Numbered from the stretch's first letter, positions 15,999 through 25,150 are shown. The stretch is 64,000 nt of DNA from Actinomadura mexicana (GCF_900188105.1 NZ_FZNP01000005.1:476344-540343); one strand, 5' to 3'. Notes: generated from the letters alone by a model not told the origin. Numbers and translations are program-made.

Positions 15999-17531
15999 AT
16001 GAGCGAGAGCCCGGCCACGAGGGTGGCGCCGCCCGGAGGCGCGGCGGGCGGCGAACGGCTCGACCGGCAGACGATCGTCCTCGGCCTGGTCATCGTGTCG
16101 GGCACCCTCATGGCGATCCTCGACACCACGATCGTCAACGTCGCGCTGGAGACGCTCGGCCGCGACTTCGACACCGGCCTGTCGACGATCCAGTGGGTCA
16201 TCACCGGCTACATGCTGGCGATGGGCACCGTCATCCCGCTCACCGGCTGGGCCGTCGACCGGTTCGGCGGGCGCCGCGTGTGGATGACCTCGATCGTGCT
16301 CTTCGTGCTCGGGTCGGCCCTGTCGGGCGCGGCCTGGAACATCGAGTCGCTGATCGTCTTCCGGGTCGTGCAGGGGCTCGGCGGCGGCATGCTGATGCCG
16401 ACCGGCATGGCCATCCTGACGATGGCGGCCGGGCCGCGCCGGATGGGCCGCATCATGAGCATCGTCGGCGTCCCGATGCTGCTCGGGCCGGTACTCGGCC
16501 CCGTCCTCGGCGGGTGGCTGGTCCAGGACGTCGACTGGCGCTGGATCTTCTTCGTGAACCTGCCCGTCGGCGCGCTCGCCTTCGCGCTCGCGTCGTGGAA
16601 GGTGCCGCACGACCACGGGGAGCACACGGCCCCCGGGATCGACCTGCGCGGGCTGCTCCTGCTTCCGCCGGGGTTCGTCCTGCTCATCTACGGCCTGTCC
16701 ACGGCGAGCAGCGGCGGCGGCTTCGGCCGACCGTCCACGATCGCCTGGCTGGCCGGCGGCGTGGCCCTGGTCGCGCTGTTCGCGCTGCACAGCCTGCGGC
16801 GCCGCGGACGCGCGCTGATCGACGTGCGGCTGTTCGCCGACCGGACGTTCGCGAGCGCCGCCGTCGCCGTGTTCTTCGTCGGCATCGCGCTGATGGGCTC
16901 GATGCTGCTGATCCCGCTGTACTACCAGACCGCCCGCGGCGAGGGGGCGTTCGCGGCGGGCCTGCTGCTCGCCCCGCAGGGTCTCGGCGCCGCGACCGCG
17001 ATGCCGCTCGCCGGGGTGGTCACCGACAAGCTCGGCGCCGGGCGGATCGTCCCGGTCGGCATCGTCGTCCTGGTGCTCGGCACCATCCCGTTCGCGACGG
17101 TGGGCGCGGACACCTCCTACTGGCTGCTCGGCGGCGCCCTCTACGTGCGGGGCCTCGGGCTCGGCTGCACCATGATGCCCACCATGTCGGCGGCGCTGAC
17201 GACGCTGAGCCGGGCGGTGGTGCCGCGCGCCAGCAGCACGCTGAACATCATCGTCCAGCTCGGGGGGTCGGTGGGCACGGCGCTGCTCGCCGTCGTCCTG
17301 TCCCGCCAGATCGGCGACCGCATCCCGCAGGCGGCCGGCGGCGAGGGCGGCGCGGGGCAGCTTCCCGAGCGGGTCCGCGAGCAGCTCGCGCCCAAGCTGG
17401 CCGACGCGTTCGCGCACACGTTCTGGATCGCGCTCGTCCTCACCGCCGTGCTGATCCTGCCCGCGCTGCTGCTCCCGCGGCACGGCGCCCACGAGCACGA
17501 CACCGTGCTCGATACTCCCCCGGCGGGGTGA
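15999..17531 (+). CDS. DHA2 (EmrB/QacA) family drug/proton antiporter
   Basis: 510 aa. DHA2 signature: LDTTIVNVALETLGRDF in helix 1, TGWAVDRFGGRRVW (motif A, loop 2-3), FRVVQGLGGGMLMPTGMAIL (motif B) and GPVLGPVLGGWLV (motif C). About 14 membrane helices, ending in a short polar tail. It exports hydrophobic drugs or dyes using the proton gradient. Control is by the divergent MarR protein through the operator at 15887-15936. Substrate not deducible. Confidence 0.92.
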   Translation: MSESPATRVAPPGGAAGGERLDRQTIVLGLVIVSGTLMAILDTTIVNVALETLGRDFDTGLSTIQWVITGYMLAMGTVIPLTGWAVDRFGGRRVWMTSIVLFVLGSALSGAAWNIESLIVFRVVQGLGGGMLMPTGMAILTMAAGPRRMGRIMSIVGVPMLLGPVLGPVLGGWLVQDVDWRWIFFVNLPVGALAFALASWKVPHDHGEHTAPGIDLRGLLLLPPGFVLLIYGLSTASSGGGFGRPSTIAWLAGGVALVALFALHSLRRRGRALIDVRLFADRTFASAAVAVFFVGIALMGSMLLIPLYYQTARGEGAFAAGLLLAPQGLGAATAMPLAGVVTDKLGAGRIVPVGIVVLVLGTIPFATVGADTSYWLLGGALYVRGLGLGCTMMPTMSAALTTLSRAVVPRASSTLNIIVQLGGSVGTALLAVVLSRQIGDRIPQAAGGEGGAGQLPERVREQLAPKLADAFAHTFWIALVLTAVLILPALLLPRHGAHEHDTVLDTPPAG

Positions 17532-17534
17532 GCC

Positions 17535-18401
17535 TCAGGAGGCGATCGACCAGCCGGCCGGGCCCGTCTCGTGCTCGCGCGTGAGGCGCCTGGCCCGCCG
17601 GGCGTCCGGCGAGTACCGGAACCGCTCCGGGACGACCTGCGTGGTGCGGTAGAGGCCCTTCAGCGTCACCGTCGCGGCCAGGTCCGAGGTCGGCAGCCCC
17701 GGCAGCCCGTACATGCGGCGGGCCCAGCGCGGCAGCGTCGACACGACCAGCACCCCGATGCCGGGAGCGGCGATCTTGAGCGGCAGCAGCGGCCGCGGCA
17801 CGGCCGGGCTGAACATGCGGCGCAGCCCCTCGCGCGCCTCCCGGCACGCCCAGATCCGCCGCCGCATGCCGGCGTAGTAGTCCCGCATCTCCGCGACGGT
17901 GGCCGGCACGTCCGCCGGGTCGAGGCCGACGACCGCGGCGGCGCGGCGCTGCTCGTCCACGAACGCGTCGGCCTCGCGGGCGGTCAGCGGCACCCCGGCG
18001 CGGCGGGCCACGTCCAGGTAGGAGTCGACCTCGCCCATGTGGACCCACAGCAGGTTCTCGGGGTCGTCCACCGGGAACGTCTCGCCGGTGCGCATGTCGA
18101 GGCCGGTCAGCTTGGAGTGCAGCCGGCGGACGCGGCGGCCCACCCGCTCGACCTCCTCGTGCGTGCCGTAGGTGCGGACGCGGACGAACTCGACCGTCCG
18201 GAGGAGCCGCGCCCAGGCGGCGGAGGGGTCCATGAGCTCGGAGTTCTGCGCGGTCCCCCACATCGTGCGCGGGTGCAGCGCCTGGAGCAGCAGCGCCCGG
18301 ATCCCGCCGACGATCAGCACGGGCTCGCCCATGACGTGCCAGGTCACCGAGCCCGGTCCGAACAGCCCGTGATCCGCCCTCTCCTCGCTCGCCTCGTGCA
18401 C
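17535..18401 (-). CDS. MpaB-type (DUF2236) heme oxygenase-like protein
   Basis: 288 aa. Pattern of the DUF2236/MpaB family: VTWHVMGEPVLIVGGIRALLLQALHP at the N-terminus, WVHMGEVDSYL near residue 115, and the later helices ending in PERFRYSPDARRARR. Relatives include the latex-clearing protein Lcp (rubber oxygenase) and fungal MpaB'. The conserved HP and HM histidines may ligate heme. It has no obvious signal peptide. The reaction here is unknown. It is convergent with the MFS gene, only 3 bp apart. Confidence 0.8.
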   Translation of the reverse strand: MHEASEERADHGLFGPGSVTWHVMGEPVLIVGGIRALLLQALHPRTMWGTAQNSELMDPSAAWARLLRTVEFVRVRTYGTHEEVERVGRRVRRLHSKLTGLDMRTGETFPVDDPENLLWVHMGEVDSYLDVARRAGVPLTAREADAFVDEQRRAAAVVGLDPADVPATVAEMRDYYAGMRRRIWACREAREGLRRMFSPAVPRPLLPLKIAAPGIGVLVVSTLPRWARRMYGLPGLPTSDLAATVTLKGLYRTTQVVPERFRYSPDARRARRLTREHETGPAGWSIAS

Positions 18402-18487
18402 CTCGACCGCCTTCCGCCGCCGCGGCCGGGCGCGCCGCCCGCGCCGCGTAATCGGAGGCTTACCCTGCCATGACGGCCGTCACACGA

Positions 18488-18850
18488 TCAATCCCGGTCG
18501 TCCTCGGCGATCGCCTCGTCCTGCTCCCCGGGCTCGGTCTGCTCGGTGATCCAGGCGAGGTAGTCCATGCTGCCCGCCACCACCGGCGTCGCGATGATCT
18601 CGGGGGTGTCGTAGCTGTGCCCCTCGGTGATCAGGGAGGCCAGCTCGTCGAACCGGTCGGCGGAGGTCTTGAACAGCACCATCCACTCCTCCGCCGACTC
18701 GATCTCGCCCTCCCACCAGTAGGTGCTGGCCATCGGGCCCACCAGCTGCGCGCAGGCCGCGAGCCGCTCGGCGACCGCCGACCGGGCCAGCTCGGCGGCC
18801 TCGGCCCGGGAGTCGGTCGTGGTGGTCACCTGCACGTACGAGTGCGCCAT
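18488..18850 (-). CDS. cutA: CutA-type divalent-cation tolerance protein
   Basis: 120 aa from ATG 18850, which has AAGGAG 8 nt upstream. CutA features: YVQVTTTTDSRAEAAELARSAV at the N-terminus, ERLAACAQLVGPMASTYWWEGE and a TPEIIATPV segment. CutA proteins are PII-like trimers linked to copper tolerance in E. coli; the molecular role is unclear. An acidic tail (EDDRD) follows the fold. It is likely a cytoplasmic single-gene unit. Confidence 0.9.
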   Translation of the reverse strand: MAHSYVQVTTTTDSRAEAAELARSAVAERLAACAQLVGPMASTYWWEGEIESAEEWMVLFKTSADRFDELASLITEGHSYDTPEIIATPVVAGSMDYLAWITEQTEPGEQDEAIAEDDRD

Positions 18851-18902
18851 GGCACGACTCCTTCCCGATCGCGGTCCGGGCACGCCCCCGGGTAGGCAAG
18901 TG

Positions 18903-20810
18903 TCAACGGGCCGGACGGACGACGAGCGCGCTGCCGCCGCCCCGCCGGGTCGGCTCGGCGACCGCCTGGACGAGCCCGGGCCGCAGGAACTCCAGCCCGG
19001 TCGCGGCGCCGATCACCCCCAGCGGCGGGCCCGGGAACAGCTCCAGCCGGTGCCCGCGGGCGGCGAGGTCGCGGCCGTACCGGTCGATGAACGCCTGCTC
19101 GGCGAAGACCTGCGGGGTGTTGCGCTGGGTGGCGCGCGGCGCGGCGAGCGCGGTGGGCAGGTCCATGCCGAGGTCGATGCGGTTCACCAGGATCTGCAGC
19201 ACGGTGGTGATGATCGTCGAGCCGCCGGGCGTGCCGACCGCGAGCCGCGGGCGCCCGTCCTGGAGCACCAGGGTCGGGGCCATGCTGCTGCGCGGCCGCT
19301 TGTGCGGGCCGGGCAGGTTCGGGTCCGGCGCCCGGCCGGGCGCCGGCGGCTGGAAGGAGAAGTCGGTCAGCTCGTTGTTCAGCAGGAACCCGCGCCCCGG
19401 CACGGTGATGCCGCTGCCGCCGAACTGCTCGATCGACAGCGTGTAGGACACGACGTCGCCCCACTTGTCGGCGACGACGAGGTGGGTGGTCTGCGGGCCC
19501 TCGAACGCCAGCGCCCTGGTCTGGGTGCCCGGCGGGACGCACGCCTCGTAGCGGCCGTCGGGCGAACCGGGGGCGACCGGCGCGGGGGCGGCCTGGCCCG
19601 GCCTGATCTGGCAGGCGCGCTCGCGGGCGAACCCGGAGGACAGCAGTTCCTCCAGCGGCACGTCCACCTTGTCGGCGTCGCCGACGTAGCGGCCCCGGTC
19701 GGCGTAGGCGAGCTTGGACGCCTCCAGGTAGTAGTGCAGGGCCGTGACCGGGTCGCGCGGGTCGAGCCGGAAGTTGCCGAGGACGTTGAGCGCCTCCCCG
19801 ACCGTGGAGCCGCCGGACGACGACGGCGGCATGCCGTACACGTCCGTTCCCCGGTAGGGGACGTGGGTGGGCTTGCGCTGCACCGCCCGGTAGGCGTCGA
19901 GGTCGCCGCGCTCCATCAGGCCGGGGCGGACGTCGCGGGTCGCCTTCGGGTCCACCGGCGGCCTGGCGACCGTCTTGACGATCTCCTTGCCGAGCCCGCC
20001 CCCGTAGAACCAGCCCGTGCCGCGCCTCGCCAGCTCCCGGTAGGTGCCGGCGAGGTCGGGGTTGCGGAAGACCGAGCCGACCTCGGGCACCTTCCCGCCG
20101 GGCAGGAACAGCTCGCGGGTCGGGACGATGTCGCGGAAGCGCGCCTCGTTCACCGCGGTCTGGTCGTGGAACTCCTGGTCGACGACGAAGCCCCGGTCCG
20201 CGACGCCGATCGCCGGGCGCAGCAGGGTCGCGAGGTCGCGGGTGCCGAAGCGGCGCAGCGCGAGGTCCCACTGGGCGAGGGTGCCGGGCACCCCGACGCC
20301 CAGCCCGCTGGTGACGGCCTGGTCGAACGGCAGCGGCCTGCCCGTCGCCGGGTCGACGAAGGAGTCCTGGCGCATCCGCCCCGGCGCGAACTCGCGGCCG
20401 TCGAGCGCGTGGACGCGGCGCGTCCTGGCGTTGTAGTACGTGATGTAACCGCCGCCGCCGATGGCCGACACGTACGGCTCGGTGACCCCGAGCGTCGCGG
20501 CGGACGCGACCGCCGCGTCCATCGCGTTGCCGCCGCGCTGCAGAACCTTCAGAGCCGTCCGGCTGGCGTCCGGGTCGACCGTGGAGACCGCGCCGCCGAA
20601 TCCGGTCGCGACCGCCTGCTTGGCCGGCGGGGCCGGGTGCCCCGGCGCGAGCCTGGGGACGGGCGCGGCGCCCGCGGCGGCGGGGACGGTGAGGGACGCG
20701 GCGACCGCCAGCGCGGCCACGGCGGCCGTGCGGCGCCGGTTGCGCGATCGCCCCGGCGGCGCCGGGGGACGGGACGGGGACGCTTGCGAGGACGACGAGG
20801 AGCGCAACAC
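18903..20810 (-). CDS. ggt: Secreted gamma-glutamyltransferase precursor
   Basis: 635 aa from GTG 20810 with GGAGGT just upstream. After an Arg-rich N-region, a hydrophobic stretch (about residues 25-50, ending AAGAAPV) is the export signal. The precursor self-cleaves before the nucleophile Thr in QTTHLVVADKWGD, giving large and small subunits. Substrate-site elements NAMDAAVASAATLGVTEP, MPPSSSGGSTVGEAL and GTPGGSTIITTVLQ are present. It hydrolyses or transfers gamma-glutamyl groups from glutathione-like compounds outside the membrane. Actinomycetes mostly use mycothiol, so the physiological donor is uncertain. Confidence 0.92.
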   Translation of the reverse strand: MLRSSSSSQASPSRPPAPPGRSRNRRRTAAVAALAVAASLTVPAAAGAAPVPRLAPGHPAPPAKQAVATGFGGAVSTVDPDASRTALKVLQRGGNAMDAAVASAATLGVTEPYVSAIGGGGYITYYNARTRRVHALDGREFAPGRMRQDSFVDPATGRPLPFDQAVTSGLGVGVPGTLAQWDLALRRFGTRDLATLLRPAIGVADRGFVVDQEFHDQTAVNEARFRDIVPTRELFLPGGKVPEVGSVFRNPDLAGTYRELARRGTGWFYGGGLGKEIVKTVARPPVDPKATRDVRPGLMERGDLDAYRAVQRKPTHVPYRGTDVYGMPPSSSGGSTVGEALNVLGNFRLDPRDPVTALHYYLEASKLAYADRGRYVGDADKVDVPLEELLSSGFARERACQIRPGQAAPAPVAPGSPDGRYEACVPPGTQTRALAFEGPQTTHLVVADKWGDVVSYTLSIEQFGGSGITVPGRGFLLNNELTDFSFQPPAPGRAPDPNLPGPHKRPRSSMAPTLVLQDGRPRLAVGTPGGSTIITTVLQILVNRIDLGMDLPTALAAPRATQRNTPQVFAEQAFIDRYGRDLAARGHRLELFPGPPLGVIGAATGLEFLRPGLVQAVAEPTRRGGGSALVVRPAR

Positions 20811-21200
20811 CGGACCTCCAGACGAACGCGGCGACCCTACGGTGCCACCGATCTTCGGCCCGCGCCAGCGTCCGCACCGGCCGACCCCGGTCCCGCCCGG
20901 TCCCGCCCGGTCGGCGGGCCGAATGACTTAAAGATCATTAAGCGCTTTCCGCTTCGGAAATGAGGCGTATTCGCTCGGAACGCTCCATCGGAAAGGGACT
21001 CGGCCTCCCTGCGCCGAGCGTGAGGGATCCGCTGCGACACGTCGCCGACCTGCGATGCTTGGCAGGATCCGACAACCGCCTGACCACACTAATCACCCAC
21101 AAAATGTTGCTATTTTGCCCATACCTGGTGAATTCTTAGGGACTTCAGCAAGCCTTCACCTCGCGAACAGCGGCGCGGGTTCAGGCTCCGGGGACCTCCT
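20811..21200. other. 390-bp divergent promoter region between ggt and the APC permease
   Basis: No gene seen. The half next to ggt has two tandem copies of TCCCGCCCGG. It is followed by an AT-rich patch with the palindrome at 20927-20942 and AGCGCTTTCCGCTT. The half next to the permease is AT-rich for this genome (20 kb average is far higher in GC) around 21080-21140 and should carry the permease promoter. No RNA fold could be assigned. Confidence 0.5.
20927..20942. promoter_or_regulatory. AT-rich palindrome, possible operator
   Basis: CTTAAAGATCATTAAG: arms CTTAA and TTAAG around a central GATC, with one mismatched pair. It stands out sharply from GC-rich surroundings and lies in the divergent ggt/permease control region. 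The cognate regulator is not known. Confidence 0.35.
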
Positions 21201-23096
21201 ATGACCTTGGACATGCGCATGCGCAACAACATGTTCCGCCGGCTGCCGGTCGAGCGGGCGACCGGCAGGCTCTACGGCGGCCGGCACCGGCTCCGCGTGG
21301 TCTACCGGACCCGCGATCTCGTCGTGCTCGGCCTCGGCGTCATGATCGGATCCGGCATCTTCAAGATCGCCGGCGAGCAGGCGTCCTCCACGGCGGGGCC
21401 CGGCGTGCTCGTGTCGTTCCTCATCGCGGGCGGCGTGTGCGTGCTGGCGGCGCTCGCCTTCGCCGAGCTCTCCTCGATCATCCCGGTCGCGGGCAGCGCC
21501 TACTCCTTCGCCTACGTCGCGTTCGGCGAGGTCTGGGCGTGGGTCGTCGGCTGGGCCCTGATCATGGAGCTGCTGCTGGCCGCCTCGGTGCTCGCCCGGG
21601 TCTGGTCCCTCTACGCGACGCAGGCGCTGCACGACTTCGGGGTGCCGATCCCGAGCGGGCTCGGCGACCTGATCGGCCAGCAGAAGGGGCCGGACGTGTT
21701 CGCGTTCGGCATCCTGCTGCTGGTCGTCCTGATGCTCGCCGGCGGCAGCCGGATGAGCCTGAGGTCGCTGTGGTTCATGGTGCTGGCCAAGGTCATCGTG
21801 ATCGGGCTCGTGATCGCGACCGCGCTGAAGTTCTTCCACCCCGGCAACCTCACCCCCTTCCTGCCGCCCTCCCGGCCCGCGCCCGCGGGCGACAGGACGG
21901 TGCTGGACGCCGTGCTCGGCGCGGTCGGCGGCGGCACCCCGCACGCGTTCGGGACCTGGGGCATGCTCGCGGCGGCGCCCGCGATCGCCTTCGCCTACAT
22001 CGGGTTCGACCTGATCGCGACGGCCTCGGAGGAGACCGACGACGCGCCCCGCAAGGTCCCGCGCGGAATCCTCACCGCCCTCGTCACCGCCATCGTGCTG
22101 TACGTGGCCGTGGCGTTCGCGCTGGTCGGCATGGTGGGGATGGACGGCATCGCCAGGCTGAACCCCGACAAGCTGCTGCTCGCCGCGGCCTTCGACTCGG
22201 TCGGCGCGGGCGCGATGGGCAAGATCGTCGACGTGGGCGCGATGCTCGCGCTGACCACCGTGATCCTGGTGCTGATGATCAGCCTGACCCGGGTGGTGTT
22301 CTCCATCTCGCGCGACGGCCTGCTCCCGCGCCCGCTGGCCGCGATGAGCCGCTACAAGGTGCCGTCCCGCGCCACGCTCGTCGCCGGCGGCGCCGCGGTG
22401 GTCATGTCGCAGACGATCGACGTGCTCACGCTGGAGCAGCTCGTCGTGATCGGCAGCCTGTTCGCGTTCCTGTTCGTCGCGGCGGCGGTGCCGGCGCTGC
22501 GCCGCTCCCGGCCCGACCTGCACCGGCCCTTCCGGATGCCCGCGGCGCCGCTGGTCGTCCTCGTGACGATCGTCGCGGTGGGCTGGCTGATGCTGAACCT
22601 GAACGTCCAGACCTGGGGGTACTTCGCCGTCTGGATGGGGGTCGGGCTCGTCCTGTACATGGTCTACGGGCGCCGCAAGAGCCAGATGAGGCTCCTGCTG
22701 GACACGCCGCCCGAGCGCCCGGTCGCCGCGCGCCTCGCCCCCGCTCCGCCCCCCGGCATGATTCCGCCGCCCGGCATGGCCCCACCGCCCGGCCCGCGGG
22801 ACGCCTACTCCTCCCCCGGGCCGTACGGGACGGGGACCCGGCCGGCCGAACACCGCTCCGGCGCGCCCGAGAGCCCCTACCCGACCGGCCGGTACCCGGC
22901 GGGACGGCAGCCGGGCGGGCAGTTCGCCCGCGATCCCCGTCCCGGCGGGCGCGCCCCGGAGCAGTACCCCTCCGGCCGGGCCGACGATCCGTACGCGCTC
23001 GACCCGGGCGTCCCGGACCCCTACGGCCCGCGGGGCGGGCACGGCCAGAGCGGGGAGCACCAGGAGCCGCCGCACGGCGGCCGGCACCGCCGCTGA
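21201..23096 (+). CDS. APC-family amino acid permease with long Pro/Gly-rich cytoplasmic tail
   Basis: 631 aa. The transport domain covers residues 30-490 with about 12 helices. APC motifs: GLGVMIGSGIFKIAGEQAS in helix 1, FAELSSIIPVAGSAYSFAYVAFGE, and YIGFDLIATASEETDDAPRKVP. It belongs to the cationic amino acid transporter type (YfnA/CAT-like). The last ~125 residues are disordered, Pro/Gly/Arg-rich, with repeated PPPGM units and no transport function. Substrate is likely an amino acid. ATG 21201 is used; internal ATGs at 21213 and 21219 are possible alternatives. Confidence 0.88.
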   Translation: MTLDMRMRNNMFRRLPVERATGRLYGGRHRLRVVYRTRDLVVLGLGVMIGSGIFKIAGEQASSTAGPGVLVSFLIAGGVCVLAALAFAELSSIIPVAGSAYSFAYVAFGEVWAWVVGWALIMELLLAASVLARVWSLYATQALHDFGVPIPSGLGDLIGQQKGPDVFAFGILLLVVLMLAGGSRMSLRSLWFMVLAKVIVIGLVIATALKFFHPGNLTPFLPPSRPAPAGDRTVLDAVLGAVGGGTPHAFGTWGMLAAAPAIAFAYIGFDLIATASEETDDAPRKVPRGILTALVTAIVLYVAVAFALVGMVGMDGIARLNPDKLLLAAAFDSVGAGAMGKIVDVGAMLALTTVILVLMISLTRVVFSISRDGLLPRPLAAMSRYKVPSRATLVAGGAAVVMSQTIDVLTLEQLVVIGSLFAFLFVAAAVPALRRSRPDLHRPFRMPAAPLVVLVTIVAVGWLMLNLNVQTWGYFAVWMGVGLVLYMVYGRRKSQMRLLLDTPPERPVAARLAPAPPPGMIPPPGMAPPPGPRDAYSSPGPYGTGTRPAEHRSGAPESPYPTGRYPAGRQPGGQFARDPRPGGRAPEQYPSGRADDPYALDPGVPDPYGPRGGHGQSGEHQEPPHGGRHRR

Positions 23097-23142
23097 GGCC
23101 GCACCGCAGAATCTCCGTTTTGTAGAGTTCCGCCGAACGACC

Positions 23143-23174
23143 AGGGCGCCGCCCCCTCCCCGGGGCGGCGCCCT
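23143..23174 (+). terminator. Strong hairpin downstream of the APC permease
   Basis: Perfect 13-bp stem AGGGCGCCGCCCC/GGGGCGGCGCCCT with a 6-nt loop. No T-run follows, which is usual for actinomycete terminators. It separates the permease from the NUDIX operon. Confidence 0.75.
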
Positions 23175-23229
23175 CGCTCGTCTCCGGGAGAACGGACTGG
23201 ACAAGCGGACGCGTGCGGGTTATGTTCTT

Positions 23230-23277
23230 CTCATATCGAGATAAACTCACCTTGAGACTTACTCAGACCGAGATCGA
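23230..23277. promoter_or_regulatory. Three tandem 16-bp operator repeats upstream of the NUDIX operon
   Basis: Units start at 23230, 23246 and 23262, exactly 16 bp apart. They read CTCATATCGAGATAAA, CTCACCTTGAGACTTA and CTCAGACCGAGATCGA, consensus CTCA-N4-GAGA-N3-A. Each contains the palindrome CTC-N5-GAG. The array sits directly before the ribosome-binding site (GGGAGG) of the first gene and overlaps the expected core promoter, so it looks like a repressor site. The best candidate repressor is the NUDIX-wHTH protein it precedes. Confidence 0.75.
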
Positions 23278-23291
23278 CGGGAGGCGTGCGG

Positions 23292-24125
23292 ATGACCCCG
23301 GAGCCGAGGCGCGACGAGAGCGAGTTCCTCGCGAAGTACGACCCGCGCGACTACGACCCGGTCGCCGTGACGGTGGACGTGGTCGCGCTCACCATCCGCG
23401 ACGGCGCCCTCCACGTCCTGCTGGTGCGGCGGGGTAACGCCCCCTACGAGGGGATGTGGGCGCTGCCCGGCGGCTTCGTCCAGGCGGGCGGCCCGCTCCA
23501 GGGCACCGACGCCGAGGACCTGCCCGACGCGGCCGTCCGGGAGCTGGCCGAGGAGACCGGGCTCAGCGCCAAGGGCGGCGCGCTCGGCAGGGTCCACCTG
23601 GAGCAGCTCGGAACCTACGGCTCCCCCGGCCGCGACCCGCGGATGCGCGTCATCTCCGTCGCCTACCTGGCGTTCGCACCCGAGCTGCCGGACCCCGAGG
23701 CGGGCGGTGACGCGGCCGACGCCGCGTGGGCGCCGGTGGACGCGCTGGGCCTGGCGGAGTCCGGGGACCAGCGCCCCGGCACCACCCGCCGGCTGGCGTT
23801 CGACCACGCGCGGATCCTGTCGGACGGGCTGGAGCGGGCCCGCGGGAAGCTGGAGTACACCCCGCTCGCCGCGGCGTTCTGCGGCGGCGAGTTCACCATC
23901 CCCGAACTGCGCTCGGTCTATGAGGCGGTGTGGGGTGAGGAACTGCACGCCGGCAACTTCCACCGCAAGGTCCTGTCCGTCCCGGGGTTCGTGGAGAGCA
24001 CCGGCGCGACGTCCGACCGCGGCGGCCGGCGCGGCGGCCCGCGCCCCCGGCTCTACCGCGCGGGCGACGCCCGGCTCCTGCACCCCGCACTGCTGCGGCC
24101 CAGCCGGGAGGAGGAGATCAGATGA
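23292..24125 (+). CDS. NUDIX-winged-helix regulator (NrtR-like)
   Basis: 277 aa from ATG 23292, GGGAGG 7 nt upstream. Residues ~15-150 form a NUDIX domain; the Nudix helix reads DAAVRELAEETGL, close to the REUXEEXGU consensus, so catalytic residues may survive. Residues ~170-260 are a winged helix (YTPLAAAFCGGEFTIPELRSVY, HAGNFHRKVLSVPGFVE), the build of NrtR, which senses ADP-ribose derivatives and represses NAD genes. It leads a four-gene operon (ATGA overlap with the next gene). Autoregulation via the 23230-23277 repeats is likely. The nucleotide ligand is not known. Confidence 0.85.
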   Translation: MTPEPRRDESEFLAKYDPRDYDPVAVTVDVVALTIRDGALHVLLVRRGNAPYEGMWALPGGFVQAGGPLQGTDAEDLPDAAVRELAEETGLSAKGGALGRVHLEQLGTYGSPGRDPRMRVISVAYLAFAPELPDPEAGGDAADAAWAPVDALGLAESGDQRPGTTRRLAFDHARILSDGLERARGKLEYTPLAAAFCGGEFTIPELRSVYEAVWGEELHAGNFHRKVLSVPGFVESTGATSDRGGRRGGPRPRLYRAGDARLLHPALLRPSREEEIR

Positions 24126-25150
24126 GCACGGCGGAGCTGGACGACGCGCTGGCGCGGCTCGACCGGGCCCGCGTTCCCGCCGACCTGTTCGGCGACGACG
24201 AGGCGGAGGCGGTGCGGCGCTACCGGCGGCTGGCCCGGCTCGTCCACCCGGACGCGGGCGGCGGCCGGACCCGCGAGGCGTTCGACAGGCTGACCTCGCT
24301 CTGGCGCGCCTACAACCGCGGCGACGAGACGCTGATCACCACGCGCCGCCACGCGTACCGGCTGGAGGGCGACCCGATCGGCGGCGACCTCGCGGTGCTG
24401 TACGCGGCGCGCCCGGAGCCGGGCCGCGAGGTGCTGCTGAAGATCCCGCGCGACCCGGCCGACGGCGACCTGCTCGAACGCGAGGCGGTGGCGCTGCGCC
24501 AGCTTCCGAAGGACGGGGACGCCCGGTTCCTGCCGTACGTGCCGCGGCTCGTCGAGTCGTTCCGGCACCGGGACGCGGCCACCGGGACGCAGCGGCAGGT
24601 CAACGTGGTCGCCGCGCTGGACGGCTTCCACAGCCTCGCGGCCGTCGGGCGCGCCCACCCCGGCGGGGTCGACCCGCGTGACGCGGCCTGGATGTGGCGG
24701 CGGCTGCTGGCGGGCCTCGGCTTCGCGCACCGCGCGGGCGTCCTGCACGGCGCGGTGCTCCCCGACCACGTGATGATCCACCCTGCGGAGCACGGTCTGG
24801 TCCTGGTGGACTGGTGCTACTCCGTCCCCGGCTGCTACGCGCACACCGACCCCTCGGGGCGCGTCCCGGCGATGGTCGACCGGTACGCCGGCTGGTACCC
24901 GCCCGAGGTGCCGGGACGGCGGCCGGCGAGCCCGGCGACCGACATCTTCATGGCCGCCCGGTGCATGACCGACCTGATGGGCGACAGGGCCCCGAAGGCG
25001 ATGCGCGCGTTCGCGCGCGGCTGCACTCTGCCGGCGCAGAACCGGCGCCCCGCCGACGCCTGGCGGCTGCTGGCCGAGTTCGACGAGCTGCTGGAGCGGC
25101 TCTACGGCCCGCGCCGCTTCCGCCCCTTCCACATGCCCGCCACCCGCTGA
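24122..25150 (+). CDS. J-domain plus protein-kinase-like fusion
   Basis: 342 aa. Residues ~5-70 resemble a DnaJ J-domain with the HPD tripeptide at 42-44 (RLARLVHPDAGGG). Residues ~85-330 look like a kinase fold: VLLKIPR gives the Lys, and a hinge region NVVAALDGFHSL follows. The catalytic loop is GVLHGAVLPDHVMI (HGA in place of HRD, but with a D four residues on), and VLVDW stands in place of DFG, as in aminoglycoside-kinase-like proteins. It may be a divergent kinase or pseudokinase that recruits Hsp70 through the J-domain. It overlaps the NUDIX gene by 4 bp. Confidence 0.75.
   Translation: MSTAELDDALARLDRARVPADLFGDDEAEAVRRYRRLARLVHPDAGGGRTREAFDRLTSLWRAYNRGDETLITTRRHAYRLEGDPIGGDLAVLYAARPEPGREVLLKIPRDPADGDLLEREAVALRQLPKDGDARFLPYVPRLVESFRHRDAATGTQRQVNVVAALDGFHSLAAVGRAHPGGVDPRDAAWMWRRLLAGLGFAHRAGVLHGAVLPDHVMIHPAEHGLVLVDWCYSVPGCYAHTDPSGRVPAMVDRYAGWYPPEVPGRRPASPATDIFMAARCMTDLMGDRAPKAMRAFARGCTLPAQNRRPADAWRLLAEFDELLERLYGPRRFRPFHMPATR

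Noticed and set aside
15885..17498. Long N-terminal extension of the first MarR gene
   Set aside because: It is the antisense of the DHA2 transporter and would run across the operator. MarR is complete from ATG 15884.
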